This document shows, piece after piece, positions 1-5,948 of a stretch of DNA of 8,536 nucleotides. The notes beneath the pieces are model-generated. The model saw nothing but the letters and a program-made list of their open reading frames with translations, searched no databases and was not told where the DNA came from. Positions within the stretch are counted from its first letter, which is position 1. Each line of letters opens with the position of its first letter. This DNA comes from Candidatus Gastranaerophilales bacterium (lineage in GTDB: Bacteria; Cyanobacteriota; Vampirovibrionia; Gastranaerophilales; Gastranaerophilaceae). The stretch covers positions 1-8,536 of the forward strand of contig CAAGQE010000320.1 in the NCBI GenBank assembly GCA_900772035.1. Reading direction: 5' to 3'. The position numbers and the translations under genes were made by a program.

Positions 1-366
1 CACCCTCATTCAAGAGGCGGCAAGAACGATACGGACAATTATCTTGCAGAATGCGGCGAATGTAACCACAAAAGAGGAAATGTTTCTTATTTGACATGGC
101 TCAAGGTTCACCCCGAATATCCCGTAAACGTTCAAAAACATATCGAATGGTTCCAACAACAAGTCGTAGACGGTAACATCGGCAAAGAATACGATGATTA
201 CGGAACAAAAATTAAACAAACTCTTTCAAAAGAATCAAACGGCATTATGGAATTGAAGGTTCTTGATAAAGAAAAAATTGAAGAACTCAGAGAAAGAGCA
301 CAGAACGGTGAAAAAGTCAGCGTTTCTGAAGAGATAAAAAAACAAGAAGAAGAACAAGCTGCTTAG
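1..366 (+). CDS. HNH-motif protein, C-terminal part (5' end outside window)
   Basis: The reading frame is open from base 1 to the TAG at 364-366 and gives 121 residues, so the start lies upstream of the window. It begins inside an HNH motif: HPHSRGG, then an NDTDN segment, then CGECNHKRG, which is the His / Asn / CxxCN core of HNH endonucleases. A roughly 95-residue C-terminal extension follows (WLKVHPEYPVN, HIEWFQQQ, DDYGTKIK), ending in a charged Glu/Lys/Gln tail. By eye, about 77 of the first 90 visible residues match the complete paralogue at 546-1715, so the two are recent tandem duplicates. A TTG at 91 could open a shorter frame, but the HNH homology upstream of it shows that is not the real start. 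An intrinsic terminator follows 17 bases after the stop. HNH domains generally cut or nick DNA with a bound metal; the substrate and role here are unknown. Confidence 0.8.
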   Translation, partial: HPHSRGGKNDTDNYLAECGECNHKRGNVSYLTWLKVHPEYPVNVQKHIEWFQQQVVDGNIGKEYDDYGTKIKQTLSKESNGIMELKVLDKEKIEELRERAQNGEKVSVSEEIKKQEEEQAA

Positions 367-383
367 CAGATTGAGAAGAGTTT

Positions 384-416
384 AAAAGCCTCGCAATGCG
401 CGGGGCTTTTTGTTTT
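384..416 (+). terminator. Intrinsic terminator of the first HNH gene
   Basis: An 11-bp stem pairs 384-394 (AAAAGCCTCGC) with 400-410 (GCGGGGCTTTT), with one G-U pair and a 5-base loop AATGC. It is followed by T-rich sequence (TGTTTT). It begins 17 bases after the stop codon at 366. The stem core GCCTCG / CGGGGC is the same as in the terminator of the next gene. Confidence 0.88.
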
Positions 417-449
417 GCGTATTGATTTTAAAATCCAAATTAATATTTC

Positions 450-481
450 TTAACATGCCGAGCAAAAAGCGCAATTATATT
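450..481 (+). promoter_or_regulatory. Weak candidate promoter for the complete HNH gene
   Basis: The 179 bases between the first gene's stop and the ATG at 546 hold the terminator and then AT-rich sequence. The best promoter-like pair I see is TTAACA (450-455) with ATTATA (474-479) at 18-base spacing; TATATT at 476-481 is an alternative -10 at 20-base spacing. Neither is a close consensus match. Because a strong terminator lies upstream, some promoter must exist in this gap, but its exact position is uncertain. Confidence 0.25.
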
Positions 482-545
482 TTTTGAGGGTTATTAAATA
501 AACATAAGAAGTGTGTTTTTAGTTTATAGAAAGTGTGTAAGAATT

Positions 546-1715
546 ATGGCTATTACTTCAGTTTCAGCGGTATCATTGAATCCGTCAGTACAACAAAATA
601 AGGCAGTTGATAAAAAGGCTGCTCCTGCGGCAGTACAACCGCAACAACCTCAAGCAAACTCAGGTGCTGCTCTTCGTTCATATTTTATGGGTGGTCAAGC
701 AGTATCATTCGGTTTCAACTGTTCAACAGGTTCATTCGTAACAAAGAAAATCCAAGACGTTCCTTGCTGCTGCTGCGGCGGAAGAATGATTTTGCAAAAA
801 GACCTCAGAGCGGTTGCCGGCAGTTTTGCAAAAAATTCAGGTAAGAAGTTAGCCGATAAAATTAACCAAGATAAAGATTATTTCAGAAGCAATCAAGGTG
901 CTATCGCAGGTATGATTGCAACAGAAGCAGCGAAAAACCCCAGACTTGATGCAAAAGGCGCAGTTGCTGCAATTGGTGGTGATTTCAACAACAAATTGCA
1001 AAACTATTGCCAAGGTGTTTTGAACAAGACAAGCGAAGTTGCAATGGCTCATTTGGGCGAAAACAACCCTGTTTCACAATTGATTGAACAAGAAAAAACA
1101 AAAGTTGCAAAAGGCAAAATCGACAGAATCAGTTTTACTGAAAAATTGGTCGGTATGCAAGAAAAAGGTCAAATTGACCCCGTAAGTTACGAAGCAATTA
1201 TTAATACAGCAATGGAACTTCCTCAAAATGCTGAAATGGCTCGTAAACACTTCAACAAAATTCAAGCAAAAGACAATTCAGGTATTTTCAACGAATTGTT
1301 GAAAGAATCGACACAAACTATTGAACACGTTCACCCGCACTCAAAAGGCGGTCCGAACGATACAGACAACTACCTTGCTGAATGTGGCGAATGCAACCAC
1401 CCGAGAGGAAATATGTCTTATATGAAGTGGCTCAAGGTTCACCCTGAATACCCCGTAAATGCTCAAAAACATATCGAATGGTTCCAACAACAAATCGTTG
1501 ACGGCAAAATCGACAAAAAATATGACGATTACGGAACAAAAATTAAAGAAACTCTTTCAAAAGAATCAAACGGCAGAATGGAATTGAAAGTTCTTGATAA
1601 ACAAAAAATCCAAGAATTGAGAAACCAAGCAAGCCACGGCAAACACGTTGATGTTGCAGCAGAAATCGAAAAACAAGAACAAGAAAAGAAATACAACGAA
1701 AAAGACGCTGCATAG
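546..1715 (+). CDS. HNH-motif protein with split cysteine knuckle, complete paralogue
   Basis: This is a 389-residue protein. I chose the ATG at 546, giving MAITSVSAVSLNPS. The longer frame from a GTG at 513 adds 11 residues that do not fit this N-terminal style. No clear Shine-Dalgarno site precedes either start. Layout: residues 1-50 are Gln/Pro/Ala-rich and probably unstructured; a QAVSFGFN segment follows; residues 74-77 are four consecutive cysteines followed by Gly-Gly, resembling the CxxCG knuckle of zinc-containing HNH proteins; about 88-258 is a mostly helical, charged region; 260-289 is the HNH core (EHVHPHSKGG, N275, C280xxC283-N284, then RG); and 290-389 is an extension shared with the paralogue upstream, ending in a Lys/Glu/Gln tail. 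No classical signal peptide or membrane helix is visible. Known HNH proteins use such residues to bind a catalytic divalent metal and zinc; nuclease activity is inferred. The gap between the two copies has no room for an immunity gene, so a toxin-immunity reading is not supported. Target and pathway are unknown. Confidence 0.85.
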   Translation: MAITSVSAVSLNPSVQQNKAVDKKAAPAAVQPQQPQANSGAALRSYFMGGQAVSFGFNCSTGSFVTKKIQDVPCCCCGGRMILQKDLRAVAGSFAKNSGKKLADKINQDKDYFRSNQGAIAGMIATEAAKNPRLDAKGAVAAIGGDFNNKLQNYCQGVLNKTSEVAMAHLGENNPVSQLIEQEKTKVAKGKIDRISFTEKLVGMQEKGQIDPVSYEAIINTAMELPQNAEMARKHFNKIQAKDNSGIFNELLKESTQTIEHVHPHSKGGPNDTDNYLAECGECNHPRGNMSYMKWLKVHPEYPVNAQKHIEWFQQQIVDGKIDKKYDDYGTKIKETLSKESNGRMELKVLDKQKIQELRNQASHGKHVDVAAEIEKQEQEKKYNEKDAA

Positions 1716-1733
1716 TTTGAACAAACAAAATTT

Positions 1734-1764
1734 AAAGCCTCGAATGAAAATTCGGGGCTTTTTT
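1734..1764 (+). terminator. Intrinsic terminator, probably bidirectional
   Basis: A 12-bp stem pairs 1734-1745 (AAAGCCTCGAAT) with 1750-1761 (ATTCGGGGCTTT). It is closed by a GAAA tetraloop of the stable GNRA type and followed by a T run to 1764. It ends the plus-strand HNH gene, whose stop is at 1715. Read on the minus strand, the same hairpin is followed by TTTAAATTTTG, so it can also end the convergent ATPase gene whose stop is at 1788. Confidence 0.9.
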
Positions 1765-1787
1765 AATGGTTAAAAAATTTTTGAAAA

Positions 1788-4700
1788 TTACTTTGAAATC
1801 GCAATGTCGTTTGATTCGCAAAGTTCGACGAATTGGTTGTATTCATCAGTTATTGTTTCAGTCAAATTCGGAACGGACAATTGTTTTGCGATTTGGATTG
1901 CCGAATTGTAGACCTTGATTGCTTTTTGAGCGCATTCTGCTCTGTCGACATTCGGTTGCGCCATCATCTGTTTCATCAGGTTCGTGTAAGTTCTGTACAA
2001 TTCAACCTGCGGTAGTTCAAGACCGAATTGTTTTGCGGTCAAGAGACCTTTTTCAAGGTACATTTTCGCAGCGGCTGCATCACTTTTCAGAATATTTATT
2101 TCCGCAATGAGTTTTTGCAGATAAACTGCTGCGTGATATTGCGAGAATTTCGGATTTTGAGCGACTTCAAGTGCTTTTGTTGCAATGTGCTCGGCATTTT
2201 CGGCACCTTCCGTCGCAAGGGTATTCATCGCAATAAAGAGCCATGAAATCAATGCGCCAGTTACGATTTTTTCTTTCGCATAGTGAGTCAATTCTTCGTT
2301 AAAGATGCTGTTTGCCTTAGCAAAGTAGCCTTGTTTGAAGATGAGCCAAGCCACCATTAATTTGAACAGGTGTTTGCCGTATTGGTCATTTTGGTCATCG
2401 GCATATTTTGCAAATTCAAACAATTTTTCCGCGAGCAAGTCTGTTTCGTTTGAGAATGCAAGATTTAACGCGTAGATGACATTTCGTTTTGTGATAATGT
2501 CGGGATTGTTGTACTCTTGCATTTTTTCTGCATTTGCCAACAGGTCGAACGAATCTTTTATTCTGCCCAAAACGGTTAATCCGAGTGCTTTTGCAATCGT
2601 TAATTTCATTTCGTAGTCGGGGTTTACGATGTTGTTCATTTGCAAAATTTCAAACATCGCATTTGCCGTGTCGACAGCCTTGATGTTGCCTTGCAATGCG
2701 TACAGGTAGATTAAATTCAATGAGGTTTCAAACCACGATGCGAACAATGTTTGTGAAAAATCAGGGTCGTTTTGTTTTGACAAAGCATCTTCCAAAACGG
2801 GGATAATATCATTGTTTGCAAGGTTTATGCCCTCTTCGCAATTCCCGATTTTAAAGAGTGCATGCAATTTTCTTGATTTGACAAGCGCGATATCAAGCGG
2901 CGAAAGGTCTCCGTCTGCTATGTTCAAAATCGTATCGGCGGATTCGATAACACCGTTGTAATTTGAAACTTTGTAGCACGCTTTTATCATATATCCGCAA
3001 AGTTCGATAACTTTCGGTGTATTTCTGCTTTCTTTTGCGTTGATGACTGGTGCCGTGAGGTATTCTATCGCGGCTTGCGGGTTGATTTTGTAAACAATTT
3101 TGCCGATTTGTTCAACCGCAGTGAGTTGCTCTTCCGTTAAATCTTCGCTGTTCGGGTCGTAGCCTGAGGAAACAAGCAGTTGTTCCATCGCGGTCGCGTA
3201 CAATTCTACGTCGCCGAAGTATGCACAAATCGCCGCCGCTTCTTTCCAGTTTTGGATTGCCGTTTCGATGTCTTCTCTGTTTTTGGAAATTAACGGTTTT
3301 AACGTCGGGTTTGAAAGCGCATATTGGTTTAAAGTGTAGTAGATTTTTTTGCTGAACACTTTGAATTTCGGATCTTTTTGCGCTCCGTCAAATACGACTC
3401 CCCAAGTCGTCATGTTCTTAAATGCGTATTCGTAATCGGAAACTTTTTGAATGAACAATAACTCGGCGAGTTTTTGCAACATTTCTTCCGTTTGATTTTC
3501 ATCAAGTTCAAGAACTGCGCCAAAGGCTATTTTGTCAAATTTGTAGCCCATAATTGATGCGGCAAATAACCCGTCTTTTATTTCGGGCATTTGGATTGCC
3601 TGCAATCTCAAACTGATTACGGAGTCAATATTTGCGGGCGAAAACGGAATCGGTTCGTCTTTTTTGAACTTCATCATATTTTCGTCGATAAACATATATC
3701 CGACATCAAAGAGCAACGAAAGGAACTGTTCTACAAAGAATATGTTTCCTTTACCGTTTTCAACGGCGATTTTGTTGACTTCTTCGGGAACGTCGGGGGT
3801 ATTCGTGTAATTTTGAACAATTTTGATTGTCTTTTCAGCAGACATGTTGTTCAAGTGAATTGTCGTGAAAATCAACTTCGGCAAATCTTCTTCAAAATAT
3901 GCGCGAGCCGATTTGTTTTCTCTGTATGTTACGATAAGTTTTGTTTCTTGATTTATGATTGCCGATTTTATCAAGTGCGAAATGTATTCAAACGAAATCG
4001 AATCAATGAAATCAAAATTATCAATTACAAAAACTGCTTTGTTTTTTGAAATTATTGAGCCTAAAATTTTGTCCAAAAGGTCAAACATTGCTTGCTTGTT
4101 TTTGTAAATATCGTCGAAATAGCCTTGCATTGACGGATACAAGAAATTCATAAAGTTTGTGATTTCATGTTCGTCAAGGGTTTCAAAGTTTTGGACAAAC
4201 AATTGTCTTGTATTTTCGCTGTAAAAAACTTCGATATTCGGATGAATGTCGGGCAGCGTCAACAATTTCAACAATGCATCTCTTATGCAGCCAAACGGTG
4301 AAACCTTAATAAGTTCCGAGCCTTCCGCACAAATTGTGACAATTCCCTGTTCGGTTAATTGGCTTGTAAATCCGCTCAAAATCGTGGATTTGCCCATGCC
4401 TTCTTCTGCACAAACAGAAACAATAATTTTGTTATTTTCGCCGTGAACTAAATTCGTGAGTTGTTCGGCTACTTCTTCCGCGCTGTCACAAGAAACTTTC
4501 TGCTCATCTTCTTCCAAAGGCTCTTCAATTTCTTCCTGTTCTTCTTGTGAAACAGTCGGCTCGGAAACAGGTTCTCCCTGTTCGGGGTCAATATCTTGAA
4601 TTTCTTCGACTTCAGGTTCTGTCGGCTCTTCGATTACTTCTGTTTCTTCTTGAACTTCCTGTTCTTCAGGTTCAATTACTTCTTCCTCAACAACGGGTTC

Positions 4701-5279
4701 TTCGATTTCTGAAACAGGTTCTTCCTGTTCCTCCTCAATCGGTTCAATTTCTTCGATTGGTTCTTCTTCGATTTCTTGAACAGGCTGAATTACTTCTTGT
4801 TCCGGCTCATCGGTGATTATTTCATCAGAAATTTCTTCAACGACAGGTTCTTCTTCGATAACCGGTTCTTGTTCAAGCGGAGTCGGAATGGAATGATTTG
4901 GAGTTTGAACAAGTCTTGAGATTTCATCGTTTTGTTCTTCCGTGTGAGTAACGAGTTCGTCGATAATTTCTTGTTTTGTTTTATTTTTGAGTTCGGTTAT
5001 TTTTGATTTTGAAACTTTTCGTTTCTTTTCAAAAGTAAGAACTTCTTGTTCAAACGGATTTTGACATTTTCTGCATTCGTGCGCGTCTGGCAAGTTTGCA
5101 CTATGGCATGCCTCACAATATTTTATTAAAATTGTGCCGCAATTTTGACATTTTTCTTCGCCGAAAGGGTTGACAGTATTACAAGAAGGGCAAAAAACAC
5201 TTAACCGCATGTTGCAATGCGGGCATCTGATAGCATCTTCTTCTACTGCATTTTTACATTTCGGGCAATATTTAGTCAT
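1788..5279 (-). CDS. Triple zinc-ribbon STAND/AAA_16-type ATPase with TPR-like C-terminus
   Basis: The protein has 1163 residues. Residues 1-76 hold three consecutive zinc ribbons, each CxxC-x10-CxxC: C5/C8/C19/C22, C30/C33/C44/C47 and C55/C58/C69/C72, with an exact 25-residue period. About 80-125 is a charged, helical or coiled-coil stretch. About 132-261 is a Glu/Pro-rich linker. The ATPase module starts near 264: P-loop CAEEGMGKST (290-299), Walker B VFVIDNFD (416-423), a TYRE segment (451-454) and GNIFFVEQ (511-518), which matches the GNPFFVEE signature of AAA_16/STAND ATPases, followed by a VISLRLQAI-type helix. The rest to about 1150 is helical and resembles the TPR-like tails of MalT-type and cyclase-associated STAND proteins. 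Such proteins usually act as ATP-dependent signalling switches or scaffolds in the cytoplasm. No DNA-binding or cyclase domain is visible in the chain. It starts nine bases after the stop of the sigma-like gene, without a clear ribosome site, so coupled translation is likely. The first glycine of the Walker A pattern is alanine (A291). The ligand is unknown. Confidence 0.85.
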   Translation of the reverse strand: MTKYCPKCKNAVEEDAIRCPHCNMRLSVFCPSCNTVNPFGEEKCQNCGTILIKYCEACHSANLPDAHECRKCQNPFEQEVLTFEKKRKVSKSKITELKNKTKQEIIDELVTHTEEQNDEISRLVQTPNHSIPTPLEQEPVIEEEPVVEEISDEIITDEPEQEVIQPVQEIEEEPIEEIEPIEEEQEEPVSEIEEPVVEEEVIEPEEQEVQEETEVIEEPTEPEVEEIQDIDPEQGEPVSEPTVSQEEQEEIEEPLEEDEQKVSCDSAEEVAEQLTNLVHGENNKIIVSVCAEEGMGKSTILSGFTSQLTEQGIVTICAEGSELIKVSPFGCIRDALLKLLTLPDIHPNIEVFYSENTRQLFVQNFETLDEHEITNFMNFLYPSMQGYFDDIYKNKQAMFDLLDKILGSIISKNKAVFVIDNFDFIDSISFEYISHLIKSAIINQETKLIVTYRENKSARAYFEEDLPKLIFTTIHLNNMSAEKTIKIVQNYTNTPDVPEEVNKIAVENGKGNIFFVEQFLSLLFDVGYMFIDENMMKFKKDEPIPFSPANIDSVISLRLQAIQMPEIKDGLFAASIMGYKFDKIAFGAVLELDENQTEEMLQKLAELLFIQKVSDYEYAFKNMTTWGVVFDGAQKDPKFKVFSKKIYYTLNQYALSNPTLKPLISKNREDIETAIQNWKEAAAICAYFGDVELYATAMEQLLVSSGYDPNSEDLTEEQLTAVEQIGKIVYKINPQAAIEYLTAPVINAKESRNTPKVIELCGYMIKACYKVSNYNGVIESADTILNIADGDLSPLDIALVKSRKLHALFKIGNCEEGINLANNDIIPVLEDALSKQNDPDFSQTLFASWFETSLNLIYLYALQGNIKAVDTANAMFEILQMNNIVNPDYEMKLTIAKALGLTVLGRIKDSFDLLANAEKMQEYNNPDIITKRNVIYALNLAFSNETDLLAEKLFEFAKYADDQNDQYGKHLFKLMVAWLIFKQGYFAKANSIFNEELTHYAKEKIVTGALISWLFIAMNTLATEGAENAEHIATKALEVAQNPKFSQYHAAVYLQKLIAEINILKSDAAAAKMYLEKGLLTAKQFGLELPQVELYRTYTNLMKQMMAQPNVDRAECAQKAIKVYNSAIQIAKQLSVPNLTETITDEYNQFVELCESNDIAISK

Positions 5280-5288
5280 GAATTTATT

Positions 5289-5882
5289 CTAAGCGCCTAT
5301 TCGGGATTTTATCAATCTTGAAAGTTCAAGCAAACGTTTGCTGACTTCTGATTGAGAAATGTTTAATTCTTTCGCTATCTCTTTTTGTTTTAAGCCTTTG
5401 ACGTATCTTGCAAGATAAATCTCTAAGTAGCACTTTGACGGATTGTCTCCGTGTAAAACACAGACAGCGTCGGCAATTTTTTGGATTAATTCTTTTTTGA
5501 TTGCCGATTCTTCAATTCCAATTCTGGGATCTTCAATTTCAAAAACAAACTCACTCGGCATCGTTTTGGTGCTTGTGGGAATCGGTGTCGGTTCAAAATG
5601 TCTTACGGTTTCAAGAGGAATTTCTCTTGAGTGAATGTATCCGGATGCCGTTCTTTTTAAACGTCCTGAATCTTTCAAAACGCCGATGATTGAAGTGTTT
5701 ACAACTTTTTGAACATAACTTTCAATCTTCTGAATTGAAGATGAAGAATTGAAGATAATGTATGATTTTTGGTAGGCTTCATTGCAGAAGTCCTCGAGTA
5801 AGTCTTCATTACCTTCAAATTTTATATTTGATCTGACGAATTTTTCAATCAGATTTCGTTGTTCATCTACTTGCAATCCCAT
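5289..5882 (-). CDS. Sigma-70 family (ECF-like) sigma factor, divergent
   Basis: This 197-residue protein looks like a small two-domain sigma factor. Residues 15-80 resemble a divergent region 2: an acidic helix (EDLLEDFCNEAYQKSY, 26-41), then VQKVVNTSIIGVLKDSGRLKR (58-78), with the polarity of the core-binding and -10 recognition helices. About 85-120 is a Pro/Thr-rich linker. Residues 150-195 form a clear region 4 helix-turn-helix: YLEIYLARYVKGL, KQKEIAKELNIS and QSEVSKRLLEL, as in sigma-70 region 4 recognition of the -35 element. The length suits the ECF class. Region 4 is convincing; region 2 is weak enough that a non-sigma HTH regulator remains possible. The ATG at 5882 is preceded by a good promoter and only a poor GAG ribosome site about nine bases upstream. 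The zinc-ribbon ATPase follows after nine bases, so the two form an operon. No cognate anti-sigma factor of ordinary type is adjacent. Confidence 0.72.
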   Translation of the reverse strand: MGLQVDEQRNLIEKFVRSNIKFEGNEDLLEDFCNEAYQKSYIIFNSSSSIQKIESYVQKVVNTSIIGVLKDSGRLKRTASGYIHSREIPLETVRHFEPTPIPTSTKTMPSEFVFEIEDPRIGIEESAIKKELIQKIADAVCVLHGDNPSKCYLEIYLARYVKGLKQKEIAKELNISQSEVSKRLLELSRLIKSRIGA

Positions 5883-5914
5883 TAACCGATTCTCATGAGT
5901 TATCTGTTAATGAA

Positions 5915-5944
5915 ATCATATCACAAGGCATTACAGAATGTAAA
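5915..5944 (-). promoter_or_regulatory. Sigma-70-type promoter with extended -10 for the sigma-like gene / ATPase operon
   Basis: On the minus strand a -35 box TTTACA (5939-5944, five of six to TTGACA) is followed after 18 bases by TATGAT (5915-5920, five of six to TATAAT). TGA directly before it makes an extended -10. The predicted start is near 5908, leaving a leader of roughly 25 bases before the ATG at 5882. The promoter lies entirely in the 65-base gap after the membrane-protein gene, so the downstream pair can be transcribed separately from it. Confidence 0.65.
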
Positions 5945-5948
5945 CATT
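5931..5948. promoter_or_regulatory. Two overlapping palindromes on the -35 box, candidate operator
   Basis: Two perfect inverted repeats overlap here: TTACA-GAA-TGTAA (5931-5943) and AATGT-AA-ACATT (5937-5948). Both cover the -35 box of the minus-strand promoter. The second touches the last base of the stop codon of the membrane-protein gene. Such placement suits a repressor or autoregulator site. The arms are only five bases and AT-rich, so chance is possible. The first could also form a weak hairpin, but it lacks the stem strength and T run of a terminator. Confidence 0.35.

Noticed and set aside
513..545. GTG start adding 11 residues to the complete HNH protein
   Set aside because: The added residues (MFLVYRKCVRI) do not fit, and the ATG at 546 gives a more plausible N-terminus. 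The longer form cannot be fully excluded.
1..1764. HNH pair as a contact-dependent or polymorphic toxin locus
   Set aside because: There is no immunity-sized gene between or directly after the copies, no delivery domain is visible, and the HNH core is followed by a conserved 100-residue extension instead of being terminal.
3591..4049. Plus-strand frame of 152 codons opposite the ATPase gene
   Set aside because: It is a shadow of a well-supported gene whose P-loop, Walker B and GNPFFVEE-like motifs lie on the other strand.
5931..5943. TTACA-GAA-TGTAA as a terminator for the membrane-protein gene
   Set aside because: The stem has five AT-rich pairs, a three-base loop and no T run, and it overlaps a good -35 box.
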